Positions 34,480-49,292 are shown, counted from the stretch's first letter. The stretch is DNA of 64,000 bases from Escarpia spicata (GCA_963995525.1 OZ023214.1:35712013-35776012), one strand, 5' to 3'. The notes: generated by a model from the sequence alone, not told the origin. A program made the numbers and translations.

Positions 34480-35220
34480 AACCCAAATCAAGGATAAACG
34501 AGGAAAGCTGCTGACCAATGAAGAGGAACAAGAACGAAGATGGATAGACCACTTCGGTGAAATGCTATACAGACCGAACCAACCACTCAAGCAGCCATCC
34601 AGCCAACAAAAAAATACCTGGAGTTGGAAACGTCCGCACCAACGAAAGTAGAGATTAAAGCAGCAATAGTCACTTTGAGGAACAACAGAGCTACAGTAAC
34701 AAGACTGATCCAGAAACTGCAGCCGAGATCCTATATCCTCTTTGTGGACATATTGGAAAAAGAAGAACTGCCATATGACTGGATACACGGAATGATAACC
34801 AAACTACCAAAGAAAGGAAAGTTTACAAACTGTCGCAGTTGGTGGGAATTACTCTACTATTCATTCTATGCAAAATATTATCCAAGATCATCACGACACG
34901 AATGAAAACAACAAGAGACAAACTTACTCGCTCAAAACAGGCATGCTTCAGGAAAGGGACAGGAACAACCGAACACATTTTTACTTTTGTGTCAACATAA
35001 TACAATTTAAAAAAACCTCCGCCAGTGTACGCATGGAGAGCCTTTGGGAAATTCTGAGGCACTATGGAATTCTGGAAAAGCTATTGAAGCTCATATAGAT
35101 CTTCCACACGAACTTATTTTGCAGTGTTGGAAACTACAAACAAAATTCTCGCAATAGTACTGTCCAATAACACAATTGCATGCGTATTGCATACGCGGGG
35201 TAGCACAAGGTGATATTTAC
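34480..35220 (+). mobile_element. Decayed LINE reverse transcriptase fragment
   Basis: Broken frames read KEEQERWIDHFGEMLYRPNQ-like, KVEIKAAIVTLRNNRA, KLQPRSYILFVDILEKEELP, YDWIHGMITKLPKKGKFTNC, then after an internal deletion MESLWEILRHYGILEKLLKL and a GVAQGD remnant of the GVRQG motif. This is another non-LTR lineage, distinct from the CR1-like copies. No intact domain remains. Confidence 0.75.
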
Positions 35221-35404
35221 ACAGGGCAGATAACAAATGACAAATGGTTTTATTGTTTCATCCGACCCCTTTCGGTGATAAGTTGTCGCGCAATGAGTTG
35301 ATTGTTACGTCATTAGAAAAGGTCAAGGCCGCCTGATGTCGCTATGACGTTCAGTTCACTGTGGACGGTCAAGTTGTAATCTTATCGCTGCGACGGTATC
35401 GCCT

Positions 35405-35900
35405 TGTATCAAATAATAATAATGACAAACTTCTATAGTGCCTAAATCCCCAGGAATCTGAGCCCAGAGGCGCAACTTACAAGAATCTTGGGCAAAATCG
35501 TTAACAAGGACAAGCAAGAGTCGTCATTAAAGCAACAGACCGCCGAAGGTTAGGGTTGGAATGCAATCTCTAATAAATAAGTCTGCAGTTTTTGTTACGA
35601 AAGGTAGCTATTGTTTCAGATGATTTTAAAACGATACTGAGTTGATTCCAGATTTTGGGTGCAGCTACAGAAAAAGCACGTTTGCCAATATTAAGCTTGG
35701 TTTTCGGAACAAAAAGTCGTGAAGCAAATTATCTGAGATTCAAACCAGTTTAATCGGTCAAGCGGACTGACAGTGATAGTTGCTGATACTAAAGGAAGGA
35801 GGTTGTCTGTTTCCGTTAGGTAAATATTAGCCGGAAGTTCGCTGAATCACTTGTACAGTTTGGTGAGGAACGTGGAAATGAGCCAATTTCAAAGCAATAC
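35405..35900. repeat. Dispersed repeat, partner of 10313-11066
   Basis: Opens with an ATAATAATAATGACAAACTT / CTATAGTGCC block of a type common in invertebrate dispersed repeats. It ends with ATTAGCCGGAAGTTCGCTGA, nearly identical to 11025-11044. Confidence 0.45.
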
Positions 35901-36410
35901 GTGTCAGTAGATAATAATAAATGACCCATGGAACCAGAAGCCCCCAATATTTGAGGAGGATGGGCTGGAGATAGTATTAGCCTCCCAATATTTAGGGATG
36001 GGTTGTGCATGTTCTGGTATAATTGTTATTGGTTTGGGCTGGAGATAAGATAAGCACTCAATATTTGTTGGTACAATTAGAGTTTTTTTTAGAGGCTAAA
36101 GGTGGGTTTTGCTGGCAAGCCTCAACGGGGTGGAAATCGAAGTTTTCGTATAGAAATGTTATCAGTCGAGCCGACAGCGGAGAGCGGAGTCGTGCTGAAG
36201 CTCCGGTTCAGCACCTCCAGTATTAAATATTGCAATATTAATTTCGTTCCGCCGCCTATGATGACGATAGAGAGGTTGGTTACGAAATGAACGCTTTTTA
36301 TTTGAACATTTCGCCGGCGCAACTTTCAAATGGTCAACACTACTGTTTTGGGCTTATTAAACGCAATTTTGTGGAAGACATTTCATCATTTATGAACAAG
36401 ATCCTTGACA

Positions 36411-36580
36411 AGATTAGCGACTAGGAGACTAAGAGGAGACCAAATAGAAGTGTTTAAAATATTGAATGGTTATGAAGATATTAATGAGGATTTTTTTATT
36501 ATTAAATAAAGCAGTAGAACCAGAGGGCATAATGCAGCAAGATTTGTTGAGTTTTTTGTGACCTCAAAAAGAGTGATGAG
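36411..36580 (+). mobile_element. CR1-like LINE, C-terminal scrap
   Basis: Encodes [20 protein letters not shown] and RTRGHNAA with an internal stop. This closely matches the C-terminus of ORF2 in the LINE at 4.2-7.7 kb ([20 protein letters not shown]), so it is a fragment of the same family. Confidence 0.85.
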
Positions 36581-37140
36581 AGGCTACGCTACCCCCATTG
36601 GTGAAATCCTAGATCCGCCTTTACCCTTTCTGCTTGGATTCCTTTTCAATATGTAACCCTGCATATCCATCTGGTAGCTCCTTTATAGATGGTGGTTTTG
36701 ACATATTTCTGATAGTTTCAGTTGGAAACATCGTATCAACAAGTAAAACCAAGAAGAATATAAAACGCCAGTACCATATGCTCAAGATTTTAAATGGTTA
36801 ACTTGCTGTTTACTTTAAGGATATTGCGCATTGTGTCGTTTACATTGTACAGTATTCGTATTTATAAATTACACAAGTCACATAGTCATGTACTCTTGGA
36901 ACGCGCTGTTTTAACAATGTTTCTGGCCGGGGTTTCTCAACGGGATTTTCGTCTGATTGTCTTGATAGGACCCACTTTGTACCCCCATTCCTGCTTCGAT
37001 ATTAGGGCCGTCAGCAGTGGCTGTCTTCATGTTTTTCCTGAGTACATACCCAACCAATTTGCATTTTCTTTTCTCGACTACCACTCTTATTCAATACACG
37101 TGATTTCTCAAACTACTTGTTTAACACTGTTATAGACACG
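36581..37140. other. Intergenic, nothing recognised
   Basis: AT-rich, no supported coding or repeat feature. Confidence 0.45.
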
Positions 37141-37367
37141 TCTGCGCGCACGCACGAACGCACGAACGAACGCACCGTCTCCCTCTCATAAACACGCGAG
37201 CGCGCGTGCGCGCGCACACACACACACACTCTCATTCACACACTCATGCCCGCGCATGCGCGCGCGCGCACACACACACACATCAATGAGCATAATCTCT
37301 TCGTTATATCCAAGTGCTACTTGGTGTCGTGTGTGCACGTGTGTGCACGTGTGTGCACGTGTGTGTT
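37141..37367. repeat. CG/CA/TG simple repeats with three CACGTG boxes
   Basis: Alternating CGCGCG and CACACA tracts (37190-37282), prone to left-handed DNA, are followed by a 10-bp unit GTGTGCACGT repeated three times (about 37330-37360). Each unit creates a CACGTG E-box. Confidence 0.8.
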
Positions 37368-37378
37368 CGTCTTTTCAG

Positions 37379-37417
37379 GCGAGCTGGATAAACACATGTT
37401 CTACATGCCTGTTACAG
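37379..37417 (+). CDS. Possible orphan microexon
   Basis: 39 bases between a good acceptor (CTTTTCAG) and a consensus donor (CAG then GTAGGT). They read ELDKHMFYMPVT in the frame fitting both junctions. No neighbouring exon of the same gene is found, and I do not recognise the peptide. Confidence 0.22.
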
Positions 37418-39539
37418 GTAGGTGTCACTAAATGCCATTTCGGCCAGTCTCGCTAAATGACATTCGCTACAGCTGAAAATACGCAGTATTCGGTGTGCCA
37501 CGGAATTGCATGCGTAGCTGCAATCCAACATGTTTAAGTCTGAATCAATGTTTTCGTCAGTATGTTTCTAACTACGTAGAAATGACGCTGTCGCGGTGAC
37601 GCAGCGCCTTGAATAAAGCTAACTTCATAGAGGATGCTGTCTGACCTGGTTTTCAGCGATACTCTGTTGCAAGCCGCTTTGTCGCAAGTAGGGCCTAGCG
37701 GTCCCCTTAGCAACACATGCTATAGAATATATGTAGAATACATTTTCTATAGATTATTTTGTACTCTAAAATTCTACAGAATTTCTTTATAATTCTATAA
37801 AAATGGATGTGGCCATAAACAATTTATACAATTTTATAGAATACACACCTGCATTCTATTATATTCTTTAAACTTATTTTAACTCGTAAAAAGATACTAT
37901 CTTTCCCAGAAACCCCCTCTTCAAACATGTCTATCTCCCTCATGGTACATACATAACTATCACAGTTATTTAATCAAATCAAACAATACAATGGTACCCA
38001 TGCAGTTGTAGGCCTTCGCGATATACTCAATAATATCGACATAGTTGGTACAGTTTGTATAAATAATTAACTATAACACCACTGTGTCGGCCATTCTTTT
38101 AACCAAGTAACAACATATGTAGATTTATTACATACTACAGTGCCTGATACAATTACTGTTGCTCAAATTTACCATAAACTACTGACATATGTTTAACGAA
38201 ACGGATTTATTTTTTTAATCACTGCTTATTAATATAGGTTGGACATGTTGAATAGTACAATGTCGGTGATGTATGATTACAGGACATAGAGTAACCGACT
38301 ACAACATAATGAGCATTGTTGAGCGTCCATTGTATGAATCGATGTATGATCCTACACAGAGGAAGCACACACTAATGCTACATATATTTACAGTCAAAAT
38401 GTGCATAGGCATCAAAACACCTTTTATTGGCCATAAATATTGTGAAATGGGACGTAGCAGTTTCTAAACTGAATCACATACTGGATCGATGAGCGTATAC
38501 ACAACGCTGGTCTAACACATTTTAATTACAGTAGCGTGACACAATATCTCGTGCGGTAATACCCCGAGGTACTCTATCAACAAGCTTGCCTGTGGATAAT
38601 CATGTCCGAATATTAACTAGATTCCGAATATGAAGATCTGTTGTTGATTCTGCATGTAAACATTCCCTGATGCTATAATATCTAAGGGGTGAGGTAAGGT
38701 GAAATATAACTTAACTTTATAGCTATTGCCCTTGTCAAAATATTGATTTTATACGAGAATAAAAAAAAATTCATGTACATATTTTTGAAATATATAACGT
38801 TTTATTTGGAAATAAAATAATTTATTTGCCTAAAATAAAGATGATTTGGAGGTATTAAGCCGTGTTGAAAAGCTGGCCATGGCGCCCTATAGTTTAACAT
38901 GGAGCGAGGTATTTTGGCACGACGAGGTTTTCTGGCACTCGACAACGGCCTAAACAGTATCGATTTGGCGCCGGTCTCATTATATTGTGTAGTATAGGCC
39001 ACGCAATCCTGCCCGCTGTTAGGTGGTACTCGTAGACGTTCGCAAAGTCCAGAAAAGATCGTGTGACTCACTGGTGGGTGGTGGTTTGGCAGCCACGTTG
39101 AAGAAAAAAAAGTGGCACCGCTTAACGAGTGAAACTGGCATTAATGCACATTGCCACTGTTGTGGATATCCGAACAGGGCAACGTGGTGGGTAATATCTT
39201 AATAGCACTGACCATATATATAAACAGAACACGCTAGTTGAACAAGATCGCTAAGCCGCTATCAGTTGACACATGATACAGTGACGGCTGCATGGGCCAG
39301 TGACAGCCATGCTGCTGTACGGCAATAAGTCACTGCACTCCCAATGCCTATACAGCACAGCACCAAGTTTTCATCATAATAAAATTATATCATGCTAACT
39401 ATTAATTGACTTCAGTTAGTCAGTGCTGTTAATGTACATTGGGTTCAGAGAGTTGCCTCACTAATATGCCAGTGCCTGTGACATCTCAATAGGCCTGTAA
39501 TTGGTACAGAGTCACTCACTGTCTGAGGGATGAGTCTTT
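37418..39539. other. Intergenic, nothing recognised
   Basis: AT-rich stretch. At 37720-37870 ATTCTATAGAAT-type imperfect palindromes recur several times. No coding region supported. Confidence 0.45.
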
Positions 39540-40207
39540 TTTGGATTACCTAGTAGTAGTGGAGAGTGAGTGCAAACTGCTTGATTTGTTGGTTGTACTT
39601 TCTATTCCTTGTCGATCATCGGCTGTTGGATAGTTGGTTACGAAAGATGTGTTGGGCCATCTCACCAAAGTTATTTCGTAGCAGTGCCAGCTCATCTTCT
39701 TCAAGTAGCTTCTGTTCTCCAATGGATTTGAGAAGGTCTCATTTTGTTTATCTTTTGCTGCTTCCGCCTAAAAACTTCTGAGTCAAGGTCTTTATTTTCC
39801 TCTTTAATTCTGGCGTTTTCTGAACCATCTTTGAAGATAATGGCTGGTCTTGCGAGATGTAACTGTGTTCTATATTTAATCTCCTCGCTACTTTGGTTGG
39901 ACTTGGAACACCTGATCTTCCACAACAGTACTTATGTGACTACTGCCTCCAGATGCTTGAGCAGGGTGCTTTATAGCCTTTCTGGGTTGACGTATGCTTA
40001 GGTTGCAGGTGGAAAGGGAAATTGAAAATGGAGGGAACTGCCGAATCATGGAGGCTTCTTCCGATCTCGTTGGGACGAACCACAAAACAGTTCACTTCAA
40101 AATTATCACTACAAAGGAAGCTGTTCGTTGTTGGTGTCCAGCCTTTTCTCCTGATTGCTTCAACCCAAGCAGCTCGGCATTCTCGCCTTTTCTTTTCGTC
40201 TGGGAAT
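39540..40207 (-). pseudogene. Decayed THAP-domain (P-element-like) gene
   Basis: On the minus strand, an exon starting after CCCTGCAG at 40207 encodes the second half of a THAP zinc finger: FPDEKKRRECRAAWVEAIRR, GWTPTTNSFLCSDNF, then the AVPSIFNFP box. THAP fingers bind DNA through a C2CH zinc site; the C-x2-H pair is here C-x2-N (LCSDNF), so one ligand is missing. Downstream, in other frames, come a coiled-coil remnant (LKRKIKTLTQK) and LLRNNFGEMAQHIF...YNQQIKQFALTLHYY, typical of the region after THAP in P-element-like proteins. A stop at 39940 and frameshifts indicate decay. The first exon, with the N-terminal Cys pair, is not found. Confidence 0.7.
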
Positions 40208-41670
40208 CTGCAGGGGGCAGTATCCATTATCAGTAATTATTAGTCATAATATATTATCCCATTAAGCCTTTAGATTAATACAAAACGTGCCGACCATGCT
40301 AGGACTCTGCACAATAATATTATTAAATAACGTTTTAGTATATACGGTAATTCAACCAACTTAAGTTATATTTTGTCAATTTGCACATGATTGTAATGTT
40401 TTTAAAACTGTTAATTTTATAAATTAATGACATTGATGCATGTTTGTGCAGACTATTATCTAAGCTATATTGTATAATTGAGGATTCTCACATGTGGAAA
40501 GAGATGTCAGATCCTGTCTTCTGTCGGTTGGTACAGTTGTAAGCTACACAGGAAATAACCATATTTGCTGTTTCACAATAACTATTGTAACCAGCAAGCC
40601 TACAAATGCTGTCGAGAGTTAAAATCAGAAACACGTTGCTCACGCCAGTGTGAGTCACTCAGCTGTTCACTGTTTAGGATCATCTAACTGGGATATTTAC
40701 CTCAGGTTAAACTCATTTCCAGGTCACAACCCTTCCCCAAATGACTAAGCAGGAGGCTACAGCCTACCCCATTAATTAATCATCAGTCACTTTGTCAAGA
40801 ATCTCCAGATCACTACCCCCAACCAACCCAAATCGCTAAGCTGGTGGCTGCTGGCCTACCCATTAATTAGTCATGATATATCTTATCTAGGGAGCACTGT
40901 AACACATATCCAAGTTAAAATGTCCTATGCTAGATATTTATTACATGTTATATACATTGTCAAACAATGCTATGCTGTACGCCATGCCAGTGGATGCAAC
41001 AGTTCCTGCCGTACAGTTGGATGGCAGCCAGCGGTCCACGGCAGCGTCACTGCAGCGAGCAAGCTTATCGCTCTAGTCTATAGGGGAATGATTAATTATG
41101 TAACTCTATGACACTGACACATCAGATCATTTTAGTTGCTTATTATATCGTTCACAATGCCATCAGCGAACATATGTGGCGGTTTTGCATATACGGGAAA
41201 TTCGTCTCTATAATGGTCAATCGTCTGTTTTTGGGAGGCAGTTCAATGTTGCCTACAGTCTCGCAATTAAAACTTCAGTATTAATATGTCAGTACCTAAC
41301 TTGATTGGCAATATACGCACTTTCTCAAGTCTCACATCACGTATCCTGGGTGATGGCAGATTGAACCGTTGACAGGTATAGTAAACAGGAAGTAGTTTTG
41401 GAACTTGTAAGAACTAGTGACATCACCCTAACTGATATAGTCGGGATTTCCCAGCGCCATGCGGTAGCGTGTCGTGTTTGCGAAGGTTATTTATAAGTTT
41501 AGATTGAATGCTGATATCAAAATTAGAAGTGTGACAAACTATCACACTAAAGAAAATTTATAATAATAAGGACTTATCTGAAAGACATATAGATATTTGT
41601 TCGAAACAAAATTGGCATATTACGTAGCCAACCATGTTGTTAGTTGCTGTATTACAAAACAACTAGGTTA

Positions 41671-42300
<630 letters not shown>

Positions 42301-43689
42301 TGTATGGCAATGGGGGATGGAGGGACTGTGAGATGGAGGAATGACGAAGGAGAGAGAAAGAGAGGTACAAAGGGAAATTAACTGGCCACTGTTGTATTGC
42401 CACAAAGAAGAACCAGCTGTCGATGTTAGTTTTGTGGACACTTGCATAAGGCAAAACGAACGTACAAAGGGAAATCAAGAATAAGACACATAAAAACATT
42501 TCCGAAAACCTTGAATCATGTTGAAGTGGCTGACTTTCCATCCGTAATGAAAATTCGGCTGTTATGTAAACGGCTAGAAAATGTTTCGACTACTGTTGAA
42601 CAATGATGCCAGACTATATTATCTATCTTAGCTAAATATAGTTATATAATCATCATTCTTACAAAGTACAGAAAATAAACTGTATTATGTTTTTAAATGC
42701 CAAACTAATTATTGGTACTGACTATGTCAATAAACCGTTATCCATCGTAAATAATATTTGACAAACTCTTGACGACGAAAGTTCCACTTCATTGTCTACA
42801 TGTGGAGAACATCGTATAATAGCCACAGTAGTCGATAGGTGGCGCTGACACTCATCCAAGTTGACATCCAGTTAGCTAGCCGAGGAGCGATTTTTCTATG
42901 AGTAACAACAACCTAGCAACAATACAGTTACTTCATCGGTCAGTGACAGTAATTGGAATCATAATAAATGTGTGCATGTATGAAGAGTGTCACCGTTATT
43001 TTCGCTGTTGCCGTCCGGAGCTTTTTTATTATTTCACTCGATTATCGCTCACATTGTTTACCTTTGACCGCAGTTTCACGTTGTTTGTTTACGTGTGCGT
43101 TTTCCATTACTATGTCGGGTTCGGCTACTTTGATTTTGACTATGTCCCTTATTTGTAACACTGTAGACATTACTAGTAGTAATTACAGTTCATTTAACTT
43201 CCAAAAAGCGAAGTGTACGTAGTCATTTATTAACGACATCTTACATTACATTTTTCTTGAAACAAAATGTTCATCATATGATATGATATGGACCCCTCAG
43301 TTTTACCAGATATATTAGTTACATAAATTACCTGACAGCCATTGCACACATCATTAATATATGTAGATTTTCTTTTGATAACGTGCAACTAATCCAACCT
43401 ACATGCACAAGTAAAACATACCTATATGGAAGAAACATGCAACTTAGTCTTAGATGGTGTGTTTGCATTAGGGCTTTGCCATGCACTAATTTTTGTACAC
43501 TTTGGTGAAAAGAAAAATGCACGTGATTGTCAAATTTATGAAACATGAAATGCTAATGTGAAATGTTGGTTTTATATCTTTATTTGATTAAATATCACTG
43601 ATTTAAAATTGTTCTTCAATTTCTTGCATTCGCCTGATCGTTCAGTTGTGAAGGATGCTTTTATGACAATTTATGTTAACTGAGCTGTC

Positions 43690-43795
43690 ATTGGTCAATA
43701 GCCGAGGGGTTCTAGTCAATGAGAATTCTATTCACAAATTTGGCGGCACACAACCTAACTTCCTAAGCATAATGTCTGCACAAGACACAACAATT
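43690..43795 (+). promoter_or_regulatory. Promoter-like segment with possible first exon, copy 1
   Basis: CATTGGTCAAT (inverted CCAAT) at about 43690 and TTTGGCGGC (E2F-like) at about 43739 precede ATGTCTGCACAAGACACAAC (43772) and a donor GTAAGT at 43796. The possible 8-codon exon encodes MSAQDTTI. No downstream exon joins it convincingly. Confidence 0.3.
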
Positions 43796-45450
43796 GTAAG
43801 TTTGCAGTTAATTTAAAGAAAATCCTTAAATGCACTGGCAAATTATTGTTAAAAGATAACATGGATACCCCTTAAACCATTTAACACTAATCTGTCATGT
43901 GACATATCCCAGTTAAGCTGCCTGGAGTCGAAATACATGTACGGTTGGAAGAAAATCAGAAACAGGTTGTACTTTTTAGTCTTTTGGAGTTTAGGCCCGT
44001 ACCTAAAAAAAACCATGAAAACGGTCACAAAATTTCACATCATATATCTACTATACCTATTCTACACATATACACTGGTCACGTGACCAAAAAAAAAATG
44101 TACTGTCTTTTATCGATCAAAATGTACAAGAAATTCACTCGTTTTTACTTGTATGCATTAGTCACACCGGAAAATCTGGTAGGTGGTGCAACTTTATTGG
44201 TAGCTTCAGCTGTGGGGATAGATCACTATTCATATTTCAATAATATTGTCAAACGAGGTCAATAAAATATGCGATATTTGATTAAATAAGGTTAATGTTG
44301 ACAGTAGCTGAGGATATTTATTACAGAAAGTTTTGATGCACTCCTTCGTGTTCATTTATAAACTAAATATACCTTAACATATTTGGCTAAAGAATATTTT
44401 ATTTACCTAAACCAAAATTACTCCTTTTAGCCAAATAGCTTAGCTAACCCAGATATGTACAATGTAACACAACAATGTAAGAGTTTGTGACTGTTTGTGT
44501 GATAGTGGGGTTTTGGTTAGATTGCCAAACTATTAAATATTTATAAGTCAAGAGTATCTCAGTCATCGATAAGGCAAGGACTGAGATTCAAAACCTCCAG
44601 CAGCAGTTTTAAATCTTTCGCAATTTCGTTCATGCTATTTAAACCTGTGTACCTCTCAGATGAACCACTAAAATCGAAGATTACAGATTTAAGACAAACA
44701 ACTAGCTGCCTATTTTCTAAACAGTCTGGTTTCTTTTCCGTTGTTTTATATATCAAATCAAATAAATTTGTTTTGCAACAACAACATAGCAGTATACATA
44801 CACAAAACAACCGTTTAAAAATAAAGTTGTGTTGCATGGTGGTCACATGGCATGTAATATGCCGTCTTCCTGTGACCCCATAAACATATATTTCGAATTA
44901 TATTTACGCATACGTATACGATGATTATCACGAGTGTATAATATCTTTTGTATGACAACGGACTGGGGATGCGATGGAGAGAGAAACAAATTATTGTAGG
45001 TAATTACTGTTAGAAAACAATTATAAGACATTTTTGTGGATCCGAACATTAATATATAAAGTAAACAAATATTTAATTGCACTCCGCACATCTGGGATTT
45101 AGGCAGTGCACGTGGCTAAGATAGTTGTCTAGATATTGATTGGATAATACAATTTTCATTTGTTGTCTGGATTTGACGTTTTGTATCTTATAATCGAGAT
45201 TATTCCATAATTTTATAAAATGGTGTTTAGGTAATTTAGATGAAAAATGTGTTCTGGGCTTCTCTCTCTCTATATATATATATGTTCATGTGTTGTGCAT
45301 AAACACAGAATCCACATAAACAGTACAGGGCCTTGTAGTTGGTGGGTTTTGTCTGGAGGGATCTTTGAATTAAGGGGGTTTCTTCCTTCTTCTTCGGTGT
45401 TCACTCAAACTGCAACTCTGGTTTCTCGAATGTAGGTCGCTGTGCGTTGA

Positions 45451-45915
45451 AGGTTTTTGAGAGGGCCATAGATCTTTCTTTCACTGATGTCTCTGTGTGC
45501 TAGGTTGTTTTTCTATAATTTTGGTGTATTTGGCAATCTTGAAGAATGTGTTTCACTTTCATTGGAGCCATGCCACATGGACATATATATATATGTCTCC
45601 AATGTATAATTTAGAGTGCGTATGGTACCTGAGTCTGCAGTGTCCACTCCTCAGGCGCACCATTATTACTTGATCTTCTCTGGAGAGTTAGTAATAGTTG
45701 TCATTGCGGTTGGATGTTGTCACTGTTGTGTCAACCATCTCTTTTTCTTCTTGTCATACAAAATTGATTTTGCCTCTTTATATGTGACCACCATCTCCTC
45801 TTCATCCAGCTTCTCCCCTTCCTTTGCCAGTCTGTCCACTTCCTTGTTTCTCCGGGATGTTGCTGTGTGCTGGGATCCACGGGAGCACTGTCTGTTTGGC
45901 AGGGAGGTTCATTTT
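45451..45915 (-). mobile_element. LINE RNase H-domain fragment, copy 1
   Basis: On the minus strand: LPWIPAHSNIPEKQ in one frame and VDRLAKEGEKLDEEEMVV in another, then YKEAKSILYDKKKKRW and CPCGMAPMKVKHILQDCQIH. This is the order seen in non-LTR elements whose ORF2 ends with an RNase H domain and a CPCG zinc-knuckle-like tail. Frameshifted and truncated. Confidence 0.8.
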
Positions 45916-47445
45916 AAGGGTTTTTTCTCCTGATTGCTTCAACCCAAGCAGCTCGGCATTCTCGCCTTTTCTTTTCGTCTGGGAATCTGCAGGGGGCAGT
46001 ATCCATTATCAGTAATTATTAGTCATAATATATTATCCCATTAAGCCTTTAGATTAATACAAAACGTGCCGACCATGCTAGGACTCTGCACAATAATATT
46101 ATTAAATAACGTTTTAGTATATACGGTAATTCAACCAACTTAAGTTATATTTTGTCAATTTGCACATGATTGTAATGTTTTTAAAACTGTTAATTTTATA
46201 AATTAATGACAATGAGGCATGTTTGTGCAGACTATTATCTAAGCTATATTGTATAATTGAGGATTCTCACATGTGGAAAGAGATGTCAGATCCTGTCTTC
46301 TGTCGGTTGGTACAGTTGTAAGCTACACAGGAAATAACCATATTTGCTGTTTCACAATAACTATTGTAACCAGCAAGCCTACAAATGCTGTCGAGAGTTA
46401 AAATCAGAAACACGTTGCTCACGCCAGTGTGAGTCACTCAACTGTTCACTGTTTAGGATCATCTAACTGGGATATTTACCTCAGGTTAAACTCATTTCCA
46501 GGTCACAACCCTTCCCCAAATGACTAAGCAGGAGGCTACAGCCTACCCCATTAATTAATCATCAGTCACTTTGTCAAGAATCTCCAGATCACTACCCCCA
46601 ACCAACCCAAATCGCTAAGCTGGTGGCTGCTGGCCTACCCATTAATTAGTCATGATATATCTTATCTAGGGAGCACTGTAACACATATCCAAGTTAAAAT
46701 GTCCTATGCTAGATATTTATTACATGTTATATACATTGTCAAACAATGCTATGCTGTACGCCATGCCAGTGGATGCAACAGTTCCTGCCGTACAGTTGGA
46801 TGGCAGCCAGCGGTCCACGGCAGCGTCACTGCAGCGAGCAAGCTTATCGCTCTAGTCTATAGGGGAATGATTAATTATGTAACTCTATGACACTGACACA
46901 TCAGATCATTTTAGTTGCTTATTATATCGTTCACAATGCCATCAGCGAACATATGTGGCGGTTTTGCATATACGGGAAATTCGTCTCTATAATGGTCAAT
47001 CGTCTGTTTTTGGGAGGCAGTTAATGTTGCCTACAGTCTCGCAATTAAAACTTCAGTATTAATATGTCAGTACCTAACTTGATTGGCAATATACGCACTT
47101 TCTCAAGTCTCACATCACGTATCCTGGGTGATGGCAGATTGAACCGTTGACAGGTATAGTAAACAGGAAGTAGTTTTGGAACTTGTAAGAACTAGTGACA
47201 TCACCCTAACTGATATAGTCGGGATTTCCCAGCGCCATGCGGTAGCGTGTCGTGTTTGCGAAGGTTATTTATAAGTTTAGATTGAATGCTGATATCATAA
47301 TTAGAAGTGTGACAAACTATCACACTAAAGAAAATTTATAATAATAAGGACTTATCTGAAAGACATATAGATATTTGTTCGAAACAAAATTGGCATATTA
47401 CGTAGCCAACCATGTTGTTAGTTGCTGTATTACAAAACAACTAGG

Positions 47446-47482
47446 TTATATATATATATATATATGCATACACACACGCACG

Positions 47483-47576
<94 letters not shown>

Positions 47577-47910
47577 AAATTATATATATATATAATATAT
47601 ACGTTTTTGCGCGTTCGATCTGTAGAAACCACGATCACTTTTTTGAAACAATAAGGCAATCACGTATAGGTAGGTATGAAGGTAGGGAGGGAGGAAGTGA
47701 GGGAGGGAGGGAGGGAGGGAGGGAGGGAGGGGGGAGTGAGGGAGGGAGGGAGGGAGGGAGGGAGGGAGGGAGGGAGGGAGGGAGAGAAGGGGGTCGAGAG
47801 AGACATAGAGAATGCATGCGTGTGTGTGTGTGAGTGTGCGTGCGTGCGTGCGTGCGTGCGTGTGTGCGTGTATTAATTGTGTGCGTGCGTACGTGCTTGC
47901 GTGTGTATGG
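47446..47910. repeat. TA, CA, GGGA and TG simple-repeat cluster, copy 2
   Basis: Same order as in copy 1, with the GGGA tract reduced to less than half. Confidence 0.97.
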
Positions 47911-49292
47911 CAATGGGGGATGGAGGGACTGTGAGATGGAGGAATGACGAAGGAGAGAGAAAGAGAGGTACAAAGGGAAATTAACTGGCCACTGTTGTAT
48001 TGCCACAAAGAAGAACCAGCTGTCGATGTTAGTTTTGTGGACACTTGCATAAGGCAAAACGAACGTACAAAGGGAAATCAAGAATAAGACACATAAAAAC
48101 ATTTCCGAAAACCTTGAATCATGTTGAAGTGGCTGACTTTCCATCCGTAATGAAAATTCGGCTGTTATGTAAACGGCTAGAAAATGTTTCGACTACTGTT
48201 GAACAATGATGCCAGACTATATTATCTATCTTAGCTAAATATAGTTATATAATCATCATTCTTACAAAGTACAGAAAATAAACTGTATTATGTTTTTAAA
48301 TGCCAAACTAATTATTGGTACTGACTATGTCAATAAACCGTTATCCATCGTAAATAATATTTGACAAACTCTTGACGACGAAAGTTCCACTTCATTGTCT
48401 ACATGTGGAGAACATCGTATAATAGCCACAGTAGTCGATAGGTGGCGCTGACACTCATCCAAGTTGACATCCAGTTAGCTAGCCGAGGAGCGATTTTTCT
48501 ATGAGTAACAACAACCTAGCAACAATACAGTTACTTCATCGGTCAGTGACAGTAATTGGAATCATAATAAATGTGTGCATGTATGAAGAGTGTCACCGTT
48601 ATTTTCGCTGTTGCCGTCCGGAGCTTTTTTATTATTTCACTCGATTATCGCTCACATTGTTTACCTTTGACCGCAGTTTCACGTTGTTTGTTTACGTGTG
48701 CGTTTTCCATTACTATGTCGGGTTCGGCTACTTTGATTTTGACTATGTCCCTTATTTGTAACACTGTAGACATTACTAGTAGTAATTACAGTTCATTTAA
48801 CTTCCAAAAAGCGAAGTGTACGTAGTCATTTATTAACGACATCTTACATTACATTTTTCTTGAAACAAAATGTTCATCATATGATATGATATGGACCCCT
48901 CAGTTTTACCAGATATATTAGTTACATAAATTACCTGACAGCCATTGCACACATCATTAATATATGTAGATTTTCTTTTGATAACGTGCAACTAATCCAA
49001 CCTACATGCACAAGTAAAACATACCTATATGGAAGAAACATGCAACTTAGTCTTAGATGGTGTGTTTGCATTAGGGCTTTGCCATGCATTAATTTTTGTA
49101 CACTTTGGTGAAAAGAAAAATGCACGTGATTGTCAAATTTATGAAACATGAAATGCTAATGTGAAATGTTGGTTTTATATCTTTATTTGATTAAATATCA
49201 CTGATTTAAAATTGTTCTTCAATTTCTTGCATTCGCCTGATCGTTCAGTTGTGAAGGATGCTTTTATGACAATTTATGTTAACTGAGCTGTC

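Noticed and set aside
43945..44265. 106-residue plus-strand frame (and its duplicate at 49548)
   Set aside because: No recognisable domain; preserved between copies only because the whole unit is nearly identical.
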